Notes: generated from the sequence alone by a model not told the origin. Shown: positions 1-9,861, numbered from the stretch's first letter. The stretch is DNA of 64,000 nucleotides from CALRQJ02 sp943370285 (GCA_943370285.1 CALRQJ020000004.1:186001-250000), one strand, 5' to 3'. Made by a program: numbers and translations.

Positions 1-1070
1 AAACTACGGGTAATAGTATTTCTTATTCTAGAAACGGAGGCACTAACTTTAGTACAGTTCCAGGTTCATCTTCCTCAACCGGTAGATTTATCAATCCATC
101 AGATTATGATGATGTATTAGATGTATTGTACTCTGCTAGTTCAACCAATGCGTATGGTTTAGTGACCAATTTAAATAGCACATCTAATCCTAGTTTTCAA
201 ACGGTAACACTCAACTCAACGGTATTGTCTAATAAGCAGATTTCTGCCATTAAAGTTGATCCTAATGCAAGCAGTGGAGGCGTGGCATGGTTTGCATCTA
301 CCAGCGGTAGTGCTGCACCTTCGTTAACAAAATTGAGTAATCTACATACCGGATTGCCTACTGTTGAGTTTAATACAGCCATTTTTGCTTTACCAAACGG
401 CGCATATGTTTCTAGCATTGATGTAGAGAATGGAAATGCGAATCACTTATTAGTTACTGTTTCAAATTATGGCGTAGTAAGTGTGTGGGAAAGTACAGAT
501 GGCGGAAACAGTTTTACTGCGATAGAAGGTAATTTGCCCGACATGCCTATAAGATGGGGTATTTTCTTACCTAATAGCGTAGCACTAACAGGAACAACTA
601 CAGGCGGTGGAATTATGTTGGCCACTGAATTAGGTGTTTGGGCTACTAGCCAAGTAAATGGTTCATCTACTAACTGGGTGCCGGTGAATACAGGTTTAGC
701 CAATGTTTCTTCTCATATGTTACAATACAGACCATCTGATAAGTTAGTGGCAGTTGCAACACATGGTAGGGGTTTGTTTACCACCAATCTTCCATCTATT
801 ACAACAAGTGTTAATACCCTTTCTAATACAAAAGGGTTTATTAATTATGTATCGGCCGACAAAAATAACTTGCTCATCAAAACAGGTAATCTTACAGGCA
901 TTATGCAAATGACGATACAATTGTTTGATATGAATGGTAGGTTAGTTAAGCAACAAGTAAATAGCTATGGAAGCTTGAATATTGGTATTGGAACCATAGC
1001 TTCTGGTACCTATGTAGTCAAAATACGAGGAGACAAAAAAGAACAATACACCCAACAAATTGTAAAGTAA
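1..1070 (+). CDS. T9SS-secreted BNR/sortilin-like repeat protein, 5'-truncated by window edge
   Basis: The reading frame is open to the left edge, so this is the C-terminal part of a longer gene; the TTG at 126 is not a real start. The visible part has propeller-like segments: ESTDGGNSF resembles an Asp-box (S-x-D-x-G-x-x-F) and ATHGRGLF is a phrase typical of the last blade of VPS10/BNR-type proteins. The last about 75 residues (LFDMNGRLVKQQ, then SGTYVVKI and a basic end) match a type A T9SS sorting domain, which directs outer-membrane translocation and cell-surface attachment or release. The enzymatic or binding role cannot be judged from this fragment. It is followed by a clear terminator, so it is transcribed separately from the next gene. 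Confidence 0.85.
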   Translation, partial: TTGNSISYSRNGGTNFSTVPGSSSSTGRFINPSDYDDVLDVLYSASSTNAYGLVTNLNSTSNPSFQTVTLNSTVLSNKQISAIKVDPNASSGGVAWFASTSGSAAPSLTKLSNLHTGLPTVEFNTAIFALPNGAYVSSIDVENGNANHLLVTVSNYGVVSVWESTDGGNSFTAIEGNLPDMPIRWGIFLPNSVALTGTTTGGGIMLATELGVWATSQVNGSSTNWVPVNTGLANVSSHMLQYRPSDKLVAVATHGRGLFTTNLPSITTSVNTLSNTKGFINYVSADKNNLLIKTGNLTGIMQMTIQLFDMNGRLVKQQVNSYGSLNIGIGTIASGTYVVKIRGDKKEQYTQQIVK

Positions 1071-1086
1071 TATTTGAACATTGATT

Positions 1087-1117
1087 AAATCCCTTCAGCA
1101 AAACTGAGGGGATTTTT
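1087..1117 (+). terminator. Rho-independent terminator after the T9SS protein
   Basis: A 12-bp stem with one G-U pair (1087-1098 with 1104-1115), a 5-nt loop and trailing Ts, 17 bases after the stop codon. Confidence 0.8.
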
Positions 1118-1181
1118 AATTAGTAAGATATCAAACTACATAATAAAAATCCGAGTATATTTATAAAGGAAAAATAGGCTG

Positions 1182-4100
1182 ATGAAAAATATTTTGCTCA
1201 TACTGCTAGTATTTATAACAGCTAATTGTTATGGTCAAAATAGCAACTATCAATTGCAATTAAAGCATAGTACTTTCACACCAGATGAGCATACATCAAA
1301 CTTTAATTGGAAAACATTTTACAATAGTATTTCGCCGGTCAATGAACAACGTTTTGTGTTAATTCAATTTTATCAAACACCTCATCAATTACAAAAAGAC
1401 CAACTCAAAACTGCCGGAATATTTTTGCATGATTATGTTACGGCAAACACTTTTACTGCAAGCATTCATCATCAACCGGAAATACATCTTAAGTCATTCG
1501 GTGTAAGAAGCATAACTGTATTACCAATTGCTGCCAAAATTAATCCTACTTTATTACAAGGCCACTTTCCAGCCCATGCAATTAAACAGCCTAATACAAT
1601 TGATGTAGATGTGCAATTAAGTAAGGGGATTTTGGTGACAGATGCCATTGAATTGTTGGGAAAGAAAGGATTTATGATAATTAATAATCGGTTTAATAAC
1701 AATCACATCGTTGGTTTGAGACTATCACAACAAAAACTAACAGATTTAATTGAATTGCCATTTGTTGAATATGTTAGTGCTACACTACCTGCCGATCGGT
1801 TGCTCAATGATGAATTACGTTCTAATGCTAGGGCCAATATTTTGAATGCACCTCTTATCGATGGAGGTGAACATCTTAACGGCAGTGGTGTTACCATTGG
1901 TCATGGTGATGACGGCGATATTACTTCACATATCGATTTAAAAGATAGAGTAATTAATCATACCCTTGGATATCCTTTCAGTCATGCTACACAAACAGCG
2001 GGCAGTGCAGCCGGGGCCGGTATTAAGGATCCACTTTACAAGGGGATAGCTCCAAAAGCCAATCTTATTGCACAAAACTTTGGCAATATTTTATGGAATG
2101 CACCTGCTTATGTAACAGACTATAATATGGTGATTACCAATAATAGTTATGGCGCAGTTTTAAGTGAATGTGATTATGCAGGAGTGTATGATGCTTATTC
2201 GAAAGTTTTAGATGAACAAGCATTTAGTTTGCCCAACTTATTACATGTTTTCGCAACGGGTAATGACGGCAGTATCACTTGTGGAAACTATCCTCAAGGA
2301 TATAAAACAGTGGTTGGTGCATATCAGTCGGCTAAAAATGCTATTGATGTGGCATGGGGAGATAAAAATGCTACAGTAAGTACAGGTAGTAGTTATGGCC
2401 CTGTTGCTGATGGCCGTTTAAAGCCAGATATTGCTGCAACCGGTAGTGCAGTTCGTAGCCCGGGAACAAATAATAATTATGTTACAGATTGGGGAAGTAG
2501 TTTGGCCGCTCCTGCGGTAACTGGTGGTGCGGCTTTATTAATTGAAAAATATAAACAACTGCACTCGAATACTAATCCTAAAAGTGGCTTAATAAAAGCA
2601 TTGTTGTTGAATGGCGCAACGGATATTGGAATACCTGGTCCTGATTTTAAATGTGGTTATGGCTGGTTAAATCTTGTTCGTAGTTTGAACATGCTACAAC
2701 AAAATCGATTTATCACTGGTGCCATCAATCATAGTATTGAAAATACGCATGCTATAATAGTTCCGTCAGGTACTTCAAAATTGAAAGTAATGTTGTATTG
2801 GCATGACCCGGCAGCAGTAGTCTTTGCACAACAAACATTAGTAAATGATGTAGACTTGAAATTGATTACACCGACTGCTACAACAGTTTTGCCTTGGATA
2901 TTAAATCCATCTGCTGCAACTGTAAGTAATCCTGCTACTAGAGGATTTGATCGTATTAATAATACGGAACAAGTAACTATCGATAATCCAGCTGCAGGTA
3001 CATATCAAATTAAAGTAAATGGATTTGCCATTAATACTAATCCATTACAAGAATATTTTATTGTTTACGATTTTATTAATGAAGGATTACACTTAACATT
3101 TCCCGCAGTTGGTGAACCATTAGTGCCCAACGAAACGGTCACTATAAATTGGGATGCAAATGGGAATAGCGCTGAAACTTTCACATTACAATATTCAACA
3201 GATAATGGAACGAATTGGGTGAATATAGCAACCGGATTATCTTCTACACAAAGGCAATTTATTTGGCCTGTACCGTCAACAATTACACATCAAGCAAAAG
3301 TGAGGATACAGTGGGGTAGTAGTGGCTTAGCAGATACGAGTAAAGTATTTGCGGTAATTCAACAGCCTATTGTTTCCAATACTGCAATCACGGACCAATG
3401 TTTTGGTTATGCTATTTTCAATTGGTCGGCTGTAGTTGGGGCAACCGATTATGAAGTGCTAGTAAAAGATGTAAGCGGAACATTAGTGCATCAAGCATTT
3501 ACAACAAATACATCTTATACCATTCGTGGTATTGCTATTGATCAAAAAGTTTGGGTTGCAGTACGGGCAAGGATTAACGGTGTTGCGGGAAGACAAAGTA
3601 TTGGAGTTGAAATTGATGGTAACAATAATGGTCAATGTATAGGTATCAATGGCGATGGCGATTTAATGTTGACACAGTTTAATGCTGTAAGTGGTAGACA
3701 AGGAACTTCAACGGCATTAACCAATACGGTACAGTTTTCCGGTACGATTAAAAATATTGGAGATACCAGTTTGAACAATCCAAAGGTATTTGTTCAAATT
3801 AATAATGCTGCTGCTATTGAAGTGTCAACATGGTCAAGTGTTGCTGCAACTGCATTATTGAATTTTACAACACCGTCAATTTTTAATTTGAGTAATGCTG
3901 GTTCGTATACTGTCAAATCATTTATTAGTCATGCAACTACTGATCCTTTTGCCGGTAATGACACACTTACAACTGTTGTAAAACAATTGGCCAATCCACC
4001 CATTACCTTGCCTTTACTTGAAGACTTTGAAACAGCCACATCCAATGCATATCAAACTAATACAATTGGTTTAAGTGGATTAGATAAATGGGATTATAAC

Positions 4101-6527
4101 AACAATGGCAACTATGGCAGAGCCAGAACTTTTGTCAATACAGGCATTGCAAAAAGTGGCTCTAAAGCTATTACTTTAGATGTGTCGGCATATTCCGCAA
4201 CAGGCAGTGAAAATAGTTTAACGGGCACATTTAATTTATCCAATTATGATACTGCATTGCATGATATACGTTTAACATTTTGGTTCAAACATCATGGACA
4301 AGTCAATAACAGTTTTAATAAAGTTTGGATTAGAGGAAATGATACTGCACCTTGGATTCAAGTCTATGATTTAGATCAGCATAAGCCCTATTTAGCAGGT
4401 GAATGGAAATTGGCTAGCAGCATAGAAATTACCGATGTCTTGAAGTCCAATCAACAACAGTTCTCTACCAGTTTTCAAATTAAATTCGTACAAAAAGGAA
4501 ATTTTTCTATGGGTGATGATAAAAGCACAGAAGGATTTACTTTTGACGATATCCAATTGTTTGAAGTGCAAAATGATGTTGCTGCTATCACCATTACAAA
4601 TCCCAATCAGCAATCTTGTGAATTGGGATTTGCAGAAACTATTAAGGTTAATATTAAAAATAATTCAGCATTCAATTTAACAAATATTCCTGTTTATGCT
4701 CAGTTAAATGGTGGAACAGTTATTAGTACAACAATAGCTTCTTTGTCGTCAAATACAGTGGCACAAGTCATTTTTCCTACAACAATAGATTTTTCTGCAT
4801 TAGGTCAACATAACTTAAAAGTGTGGACAGGTTTATCATCTGATACTTATAAAGCAAATGATACCATTACAATTGTATTAGTTAATCAACCCATAATTAC
4901 TGTGTTTCCTTATCTGCAACAATTTGAAAACGGAAGTGGTAATTGGTATGCAAATGGGGAAAACAGCAGTTGGGAATTTGGCACACCGGCTTCGCTTAAA
5001 ATCAATAAAGCAGCAAGTGGAATAAAGGCTTGGAAAACAACACTAAAAGGAAATTATAATGATAATGAAAAAAGCTATTTGTATTCTCCTTGTTTTGATA
5101 TTAGTGGATTAAGTCATCCGTGGTTTAGTGCAAGTATGGCAATTGATTTGGAACAATGCAGTCAATCGGTTTGTGATAAAGCTTGGGTAGAATATAGTGC
5201 CGACGGAATATCTTGGTTGAAGTTGGGAGCATTTAACCAAGGGTATAATTGGTATAATAGAAATGGAGATCAAGTTTGGGATTCTGCATCATTTACTCGT
5301 TGGCATGTTGTGAGTATTCCTTTGCCTACAGGATTGCAAAATTTGCGGCTACGTTTTGTTATGCAAAGCGAGATTGCTGTTGTAAGAGAAGGCATAGCCA
5401 TTGATGATATTCATATTTATAACAGGCCAAACGAAATGTATTCTGGTGCTTCAATGGTGAATCCGGTTAGTCAATTCTTAAATGGAAATGTTTGGGTAGA
5501 TTTTTTACAAGCTGGTAAATTGATTGCATCTGTAAACCCTGCCAATAATAATCTTGGAAGTACAGCTATTCAAACATTTATTCATACAGGAGGTTTTGGT
5601 GCGGTAAGGCATAGCAATAGTTTATATTATCTCAATAGAAATATTACTATTCAACCCACTAACACAAATCCTATTGATTCTGTTAGCATTCGTTATTATT
5701 TTACAGATGCAGAAGTAGATACCTTAACAAGAGCAATCGGGTGTAATAATTGCAGAAAGCCTATAGATGCTTATGATTTAGGTATTACAACTTATGATGA
5801 TGTCAACAATGCTATTGAAAATGGAACGCTTACTGATAATGCATCAGGTATTTACAACTATATTACTAAAGCCAACATCAGCATAATACCTTTTGAAAAA
5901 GGTTATTATGCTGAGTTTAAAAGAAAGTCATTTTCAGAGTTTTGGTTGAGTGATGGTAATATTGGAAATGCCCCACCATTGCCACTGTTGTTAACTTCAT
6001 TTGATGCCGTAAAAGTTGCCGACAAGGTGAATGTTACTTGGCAAACAAGTAATGAAATTGGAGTTGATTATTTCGAAGTACAAGTTTCGGGTGATAACAA
6101 TCCTGCAAATTTCAAAGTGTTGGCTATGGTTTCAGCTAAAAATGCTTTGGTAAATCAATACAGTTTTATTGATAGACAACTAGGTTTGTCTGCTGTAAAG
6201 TATTACCGACTTAAAGTAGTGCATAAAGATGGAAGTTTTACCTACAGCAATGTTCGTGTTGTTTATTTTGAAAATAATGCCCGTTGGGTAGTTATGCCAA
6301 ATCCTATAAAGGATGAAATTTTGCTTTCATCCGCTACTGTACTACATGAAGCCATTCAAATACAGTTATTAGATAGCAAGGGTGCCTTGTTATTGCAACA
6401 ACATCATGTTGGTGGAAGAAATAATATTATTATTCCTATTGCATCTCTTCAATTGTCAAGCGGTGTTTATAGTGTAGTAATTCACGACAGAATGGGTACT
6501 CAAGTTTTGAAAATAGTGAAGCTATAA
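1182..6527 (+). CDS. Large S8 (subtilisin-like) serine protease with T9SS sorting domain
   Basis: A 1781-residue secreted protein. Residues 1-19 form a signal peptide ending NCYGQ. The S8 peptidase domain spans about 215-500. The catalytic Asp lies in GHGDDGD (243/244), His268 is in FSHATQTAG, the oxyanion Asn361 is in ATGNDGS, and Ser440 is in GSSLAAP, a variant of the usual GTSMAAP. A pro-/CARDB-like beta region follows, then fibronectin- and MAM-like segments (about 640-1500), and a C-terminal T9SS sorting domain of about 80 residues (MPNPIKDEI at its start, SSGVYSVVI near its end). It probably degrades protein outside the cell or on its surface. It stands alone, with terminators on both sides. 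The protease call is firm; the roles of the middle domains are unknown. Confidence 0.9.
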   Translation: MKNILLILLVFITANCYGQNSNYQLQLKHSTFTPDEHTSNFNWKTFYNSISPVNEQRFVLIQFYQTPHQLQKDQLKTAGIFLHDYVTANTFTASIHHQPEIHLKSFGVRSITVLPIAAKINPTLLQGHFPAHAIKQPNTIDVDVQLSKGILVTDAIELLGKKGFMIINNRFNNNHIVGLRLSQQKLTDLIELPFVEYVSATLPADRLLNDELRSNARANILNAPLIDGGEHLNGSGVTIGHGDDGDITSHIDLKDRVINHTLGYPFSHATQTAGSAAGAGIKDPLYKGIAPKANLIAQNFGNILWNAPAYVTDYNMVITNNSYGAVLSECDYAGVYDAYSKVLDEQAFSLPNLLHVFATGNDGSITCGNYPQGYKTVVGAYQSAKNAIDVAWGDKNATVSTGSSYGPVADGRLKPDIAATGSAVRSPGTNNNYVTDWGSSLAAPAVTGGAALLIEKYKQLHSNTNPKSGLIKALLLNGATDIGIPGPDFKCGYGWLNLVRSLNMLQQNRFITGAINHSIENTHAIIVPSGTSKLKVMLYWHDPAAVVFAQQTLVNDVDLKLITPTATTVLPWILNPSAATVSNPATRGFDRINNTEQVTIDNPAAGTYQIKVNGFAINTNPLQEYFIVYDFINEGLHLTFPAVGEPLVPNETVTINWDANGNSAETFTLQYSTDNGTNWVNIATGLSSTQRQFIWPVPSTITHQAKVRIQWGSSGLADTSKVFAVIQQPIVSNTAITDQCFGYAIFNWSAVVGATDYEVLVKDVSGTLVHQAFTTNTSYTIRGIAIDQKVWVAVRARINGVAGRQSIGVEIDGNNNGQCIGINGDGDLMLTQFNAVSGRQGTSTALTNTVQFSGTIKNIGDTSLNNPKVFVQINNAAAIEVSTWSSVAATALLNFTTPSIFNLSNAGSYTVKSFISHATTDPFAGNDTLTTVVKQLANPPITLPLLEDFETATSNAYQTNTIGLSGLDKWDYNNNGNYGRARTFVNTGIAKSGSKAITLDVSAYSATGSENSLTGTFNLSNYDTALHDIRLTFWFKHHGQVNNSFNKVWIRGNDTAPWIQVYDLDQHKPYLAGEWKLASSIEITDVLKSNQQQFSTSFQIKFVQKGNFSMGDDKSTEGFTFDDIQLFEVQNDVAAITITNPNQQSCELGFAETIKVNIKNNSAFNLTNIPVYAQLNGGTVISTTIASLSSNTVAQVIFPTTIDFSALGQHNLKVWTGLSSDTYKANDTITIVLVNQPIITVFPYLQQFENGSGNWYANGENSSWEFGTPASLKINKAASGIKAWKTTLKGNYNDNEKSYLYSPCFDISGLSHPWFSASMAIDLEQCSQSVCDKAWVEYSADGISWLKLGAFNQGYNWYNRNGDQVWDSASFTRWHVVSIPLPTGLQNLRLRFVMQSEIAVVREGIAIDDIHIYNRPNEMYSGASMVNPVSQFLNGNVWVDFLQAGKLIASVNPANNNLGSTAIQTFIHTGGFGAVRHSNSLYYLNRNITIQPTNTNPIDSVSIRYYFTDAEVDTLTRAIGCNNCRKPIDAYDLGITTYDDVNNAIENGTLTDNASGIYNYITKANISIIPFEKGYYAEFKRKSFSEFWLSDGNIGNAPPLPLLLTSFDAVKVADKVNVTWQTSNEIGVDYFEVQVSGDNNPANFKVLAMVSAKNALVNQYSFIDRQLGLSAVKYYRLKVVHKDGSFTYSNVRVVYFENNARWVVMPNPIKDEILLSSATVLHEAIQIQLLDSKGALLLQQHHVGGRNNIIIPIASLQLSSGVYSVVIHDRMGTQVLKIVKL

Positions 6528-6550
6528 TACTATAGCATCTCAAAAAATAC

Positions 6551-6586
6551 AAAGCCTCGTCTAAACAAACGAGGCTTTAGGTTTTT
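6551..6586 (+). terminator. Rho-independent terminator after the S8 protease
   Basis: A perfect 10-bp stem (6551-6560 with 6569-6578), an 8-nt loop, and a T-rich run at 6582-6586. It lies 24 bases after the protease stop codon. Confidence 0.85.
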
Positions 6587-6624
6587 CATGATAGCCTGAA
6601 ATCTTTACAGGTTGGATTAAATGT

Positions 6625-6678
6625 AACATCACTACAATCAATCATTGTTTAAATCGGTAATTAGTAAATAGTGATGTT
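6625..6678. repeat. 10-bp perfect inverted repeat with 34-nt spacer
   Basis: AACATCACTA at 6625-6634 is matched by TAGTGATGTT at 6669-6678 in the 240-base gap between two convergent genes. The rest of this gap (6587-6767) holds no convincing gene. The repeat could form a long stem-loop in RNA or be a double operator half-site; its function is unknown. Confidence 0.5.
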
Positions 6679-6767
6679 CCTAATTAACTACGATGCTTTA
6701 TTAACATCAGTTTTACGAAGAAGGAGAGTAAATTCTCATGAAATTTAAATTGGCGATACAATAATTA

Positions 6768-7295
6768 TTAAATGGTATGTCGTGCCGATTTTATCAGTGA
6801 AATCCACTCAGCAGGTTTATAAACGATAAAATAAAATATAGTATTTGTAGTTGTAACTTTTATCCCATTATTTACTAAACCTAGATTTCGATAGCGTTCC
6901 ACAGTTATTATATCTTCAATTGTAATAGTTGCTGTCTGTTTATTAATACTAAACTTATGTGGGTTAAAGATTAGTTCATTTTTAGTAAGGTATAAAGTAC
7001 CTCCTGATGCACTATACATGCCACTGCCCAAGGTAGCTCCTGTATAAAAAATTACTTGTTCTGATATGCCGGCTTTTGTTTGGTGTACTGCAAAACAATC
7101 ATTAGCCAATTGATAAAACACCCATCCTGCAGCAATACCGATTAAACTTGCCCATATCAATAAATTACAAAATGCAGATAAACTCATGCCACTCTCTATA
7201 ACCCCCCATTTTGCCATTAGATAAATCGAAGGCGATAGATATATCAGCATTGCAATGATGCCTACAATTAGTGCCCATTTTATTTTATTACGCAT
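6768..7295 (-). CDS. Membrane protein with C-terminal GRAM/PH-like domain, hypothetical
   Basis: 175 residues. Two hydrophobic helices (about 8-28 and 42-64) follow a basic N-terminus. The C-terminal half (about 85-172) is beta-rich, with a pattern like GRAM or bacterial PH domains: GGTLYLTKNELIF, then a short strand, IEDIITVERYR and a final helix WISLIKSA. Such domains in bacterial membrane proteins have no agreed substrate. It lies about 90 bases downstream of the next minus-strand gene and could share its transcript. The family call rests on pattern only. Confidence 0.6.
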   Translation of the reverse strand: MRNKIKWALIVGIIAMLIYLSPSIYLMAKWGVIESGMSLSAFCNLLIWASLIGIAAGWVFYQLANDCFAVHQTKAGISEQVIFYTGATLGSGMYSASGGTLYLTKNELIFNPHKFSINKQTATITIEDIITVERYRNLGLVNNGIKVTTTNTIFYFIVYKPAEWISLIKSARHTI

Positions 7296-7388
7296 AGCAG
7301 AAACAAATGACTAATTTGGTATAAAGATAGACGTTAATCAATCTTTTGGAATCGAATTGTAAAGCGTTATTACAGTCAATGCTGCCAT

Positions 7389-8321
7389 TTATCTAAGCTG
7401 AAATGGATTTGCCGGTTTGCGTTGTCTAATGCGAATAGCACCTGTTTTTCTATAATCACTTACAATAATTACTTCGTGTCTTTTGGTGCCATCCATAATT
7501 ACAAACAAAGCTGTATTTGGAGGGTAGATGCCAAGATTTTCGGCATACATGCTCAAAACATTATTGCTGCTTGTATCAACTTTAATTTCGTAAAGCGTAG
7601 GCGTTTCATCTAGCTTTTGCTTTGTAGCCAAAATACTATTATTATAAAATAGTGTTATCGTGTCTGAATCAACTTCTCCATTATCAAATACAAATACCTT
7701 AATATTTGCTGAGTCTACTATAATTTCATCGGTTACTTCAGTTATTCTATTTGTTTGTTTGTATTCTGTTACTTCCGGTTGCTGTTGAGTAATCAATTTA
7801 TTATCAACAACAGTATCTTTTATTTGGGGTTCTATATCTGTTGTAGGTTTTTCGTACTGTAGTTTAAAAGAAATAACCGGACAGGTGTATTGATAATCTG
7901 CAGTAGCACTAAAGCTGCCGGTCAAACTTGCTTGTAATCGTGAAGCCAATAAGGTAAATTCACCTTTCATGAAGCAGTCAGCTTCAATTATTCCAACCGA
8001 TTTGTAAAATAAAATTGGAATAGGGTTGATGATGAGTTTTCTGGTTTGATAATTATAAGTGCCGGAAACATTGTGTGTATAAAACTGCTTTCTAAAATAA
8101 TAATTGAATTGACCGCTTACTCGGTTTCCATTTTGTTGCAGAATCATTTCTGTCAGGTAAACATCATGTTCTCCATTTACGGCTACTTTTCCGGTACCAT
8201 ACCATTTTCCGGTTACTCTTTGTGCAAATGAAGTTGTTGTAATGCCAAATATGAATACCAATATAAATAAAGCGTAACGCCACTTTATACTTCTAAATGT
8301 GTATTGCTGATATTGGTACAA
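7389..8321 (-). CDS. Secreted hypothetical protein, lipocalin-like N-terminal part; TTG start chosen
   Basis: The frame is open back to an ATG at 8426, but that start would overlap smpB by 92 bases and place about 35 charged residues before the signal peptide. A TTG at 8319-8321, 13 bases after the smpB stop, gives a compact signal peptide (basic residues, then ALFILVFIFGI, cleavage near SFAQ), so I prefer it; 311 residues result. After the signal, about residues 35-150 look like a beta-barrel wall (GKWYGTGKV, MILQQNGNRVSGQFNY). The C-terminal 110 residues (IKVFVFDNGEVDSDTITLFYN to AIRIRQ) recur, from memory, as a conserved module in Bacteroidota secreted proteins of unknown role. No catalytic motif was recognised. 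Confidence 0.65.
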   Translation of the reverse strand: MYQYQQYTFRSIKWRYALFILVFIFGITTTSFAQRVTGKWYGTGKVAVNGEHDVYLTEMILQQNGNRVSGQFNYYFRKQFYTHNVSGTYNYQTRKLIINPIPILFYKSVGIIEADCFMKGEFTLLASRLQASLTGSFSATADYQYTCPVISFKLQYEKPTTDIEPQIKDTVVDNKLITQQQPEVTEYKQTNRITEVTDEIIVDSANIKVFVFDNGEVDSDTITLFYNNSILATKQKLDETPTLYEIKVDTSSNNVLSMYAENLGIYPPNTALFVIMDGTKRHEVIIVSDYRKTGAIRIRQRKPANPFQLR

Positions 8322-8334
8322 ATTGATATTTCGT

Positions 8335-8778
8335 TTAGGCCAAATAACGTTTGATTTCTCGGTCCGTATCTCGTTTTTTAATGGTATCTCTTTTGTCGTG
8401 GGCTTTCTTTCCCTTTCCCAAACCAATTTCTATCTTAACTAGATTCTTTTCGTTCAAAAAGACCTTTAACGGCACCAAACTATAACCTTTTTCTTTCATC
8501 TTAGCTTGAATGCGTTTTAATTCTCTTTTAGTTAACAAGAGTTTACGGTCATGCACACTCGTATGGTTGAAAGAAGTGCCCATACTATACTCCGCAATGT
8601 ACATGCTGCGTATCCAAAGTTCACCATCTTGAAACAAACAAAAACTATCGTTGAAGCTCAGCTTTCCTTCTCTGATACTTTTCACCTCTGTACCTAATAA
8701 TACAATGCCTGCTACCCATTTATCTTCAATGTGGTAGTTGAAGTAAGCTTGTCTATTGTTGAGTTCTTTTGCTGCCAT
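8335..8778 (-). CDS. smpB: SsrA-binding protein SmpB
   Basis: 147 residues, normal length for SmpB. It binds tmRNA and brings it to stalled ribosomes for trans-translation. Characteristic segments are NRQAYFNYHIEDKWVAGIVLLGTEVKSIR near the N-terminus, the OB-fold body, and the basic tail KKAHDKRDTIKKRD that inserts into the mRNA channel. It is transcribed leftward after accD, separated by a hairpin at 8788-8809. The C-terminal tail ends 14 bases before the downstream gene's likely start. Confidence 0.97.
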   Translation of the reverse strand: MAAKELNNRQAYFNYHIEDKWVAGIVLLGTEVKSIREGKLSFNDSFCLFQDGELWIRSMYIAEYSMGTSFNHTSVHDRKLLLTKRELKRIQAKMKEKGYSLVPLKVFLNEKNLVKIEIGLGKGKKAHDKRDTIKKRDTDREIKRYLA

Positions 8779-8780
8779 AA

Positions 8781-8809
8781 AATAAAACCGTCCGGGATTA
8801 ACCGGACGG
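8781..8809 (-). terminator. Rho-independent terminator downstream of accD
   Basis: A perfect 8-bp GC-rich stem (8788-8795 with 8802-8809) with a 6-nt loop. On the minus strand it is followed by a U-run. It ends only about 10 bases before the smpB ATG, so the U-run is also smpB's ribosome-binding region. Confidence 0.8.
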
Positions 8810-8817
8810 CAAAAGTA
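8810..8817 (-). promoter_or_regulatory. Possible -7 element for smpB
   Basis: On the minus strand this reads TACTTTTG, an exact match to the Bacteroidota -7 consensus TAnnTTTG. No good -33 element lies 19-20 bases upstream. If real, transcription would start inside the accD terminator hairpin. Confidence 0.35.
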
Positions 8818-8834
8818 CGCTATTGAAAAATATT

Positions 8835-9746
8835 TTAGTTTCTGAACAATTGTAGAACGGATGATAATTTGTCTTTAATTTCTTTTCGGCCTACAATAAA
8901 GTCCAAGAAACCATGTTCTAATAAAAATTCGCTACGCTGAAAACCCTCCGGTAAATCTCTTTTGATGGTTTCTTTAATTACTCTGGGTCCTGCAAATCCG
9001 ATCAATGCACCCGGTTCGGCAATGTTTAAATCACCTAGCATGCCAAAGCTTGCCGAAATGCCACCAAAAGTTGGATCGGTTAACAAAGAGATATAAGGAA
9101 GTTTAGCATCACTCAACTGAGATAATTTACCACTGGTTTTAGCTAATTGCATCAGGCTAAAGGCACTCTCCATCATTCTGGCACCGCCACTTTTAGAGAT
9201 GACCATGTATGGTAATTTATGCTCAATACAATAATCAACAGCACGACTAAATTTTTCACCCATAACACTACCCAAAGAGCCGCCAATAAATTCAAAATCC
9301 ATACAGGCAACCACTAACTCTTCGCCGTTTACTTTACCCACGGCTACTCTCATACTATCTTTAAGGTCTGTTTTTGCCCAAATATCTTCTAAGCGTTTTT
9401 GGTAGGGCTTTAAGTCGGTAAAATTGAGTAAGTCTTTGCTTAATATATTCTCGAATAATTCGGTGTACTCGTTATTGTCGAACAATATGTCATAATATTC
9501 TTCGCTACCTATACGGTGATGATAGCTGCACTTTGGGCAAACAAATAAGTTTTCTTTGAGGTCACTTGTGGTGCAAATATGGCTACATTCTGGACATTTA
9601 TTCCAAAGGCCTTCTGGGGTTTCTTTTTTGTCTGCGGTAGAAGTTAAAATTCCTTTCTTAATTCGCTTAAACCATCTCGACTTTGCCTCAGGCGATTGGT
9701 TTTCTTCACCCGTTAGGTTGGCCTCAAAATCTTCTTCTTTCTTCAT
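8835..9746 (-). CDS. accD: Acetyl-CoA carboxylase carboxyltransferase subunit beta
   Basis: 303 residues, usual length. It forms the carboxyltransferase with AccA and transfers the carboxyl group from biotin to acetyl-CoA, giving malonyl-CoA for fatty-acid synthesis. The N-terminal zinc ribbon is complete (Cys51, Cys54, Cys70, Cys73: CPEC and CPKC). The crotonase-like carboxyltransferase core follows, with SKSGGARMMES and GGISASFGMLGDL, which include oxyanion-hole glycines. Its gene lies downstream of fbaA, separated by a 115-base spacer with a 12-bp hairpin, and upstream of smpB. Confidence 0.97.
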   Translation of the reverse strand: MKKEEDFEANLTGEENQSPEAKSRWFKRIKKGILTSTADKKETPEGLWNKCPECSHICTTSDLKENLFVCPKCSYHHRIGSEEYYDILFDNNEYTELFENILSKDLLNFTDLKPYQKRLEDIWAKTDLKDSMRVAVGKVNGEELVVACMDFEFIGGSLGSVMGEKFSRAVDYCIEHKLPYMVISKSGGARMMESAFSLMQLAKTSGKLSQLSDAKLPYISLLTDPTFGGISASFGMLGDLNIAEPGALIGFAGPRVIKETIKRDLPEGFQRSEFLLEHGFLDFIVGRKEIKDKLSSVLQLFRN

Positions 9747-9813
9747 AAAGTATCTATTGGGAGATTGAAGGTAACAAAAATGCTTTCGTAGTGAACAGTT
9801 ATGTAACAGGAGA

Positions 9814-9850
9814 TTGAAAGATGATCAGTTTTTACTTAATCATCTTTCAA
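9814..9850 (-). terminator. 12-bp perfect hairpin between fbaA and accD
   Basis: TTGAAAGATGAT at 9814-9825 pairs with 9839-9850 around a 13-nt loop. There is no U-run on either strand, so it may be a processing or Rho-assisted signal for fbaA instead of a classic terminator. GGAGATTGAA also occurs twice here (9760 and 9809). Confidence 0.5.
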
Positions 9851-9861
9851 CCTACTCATTA

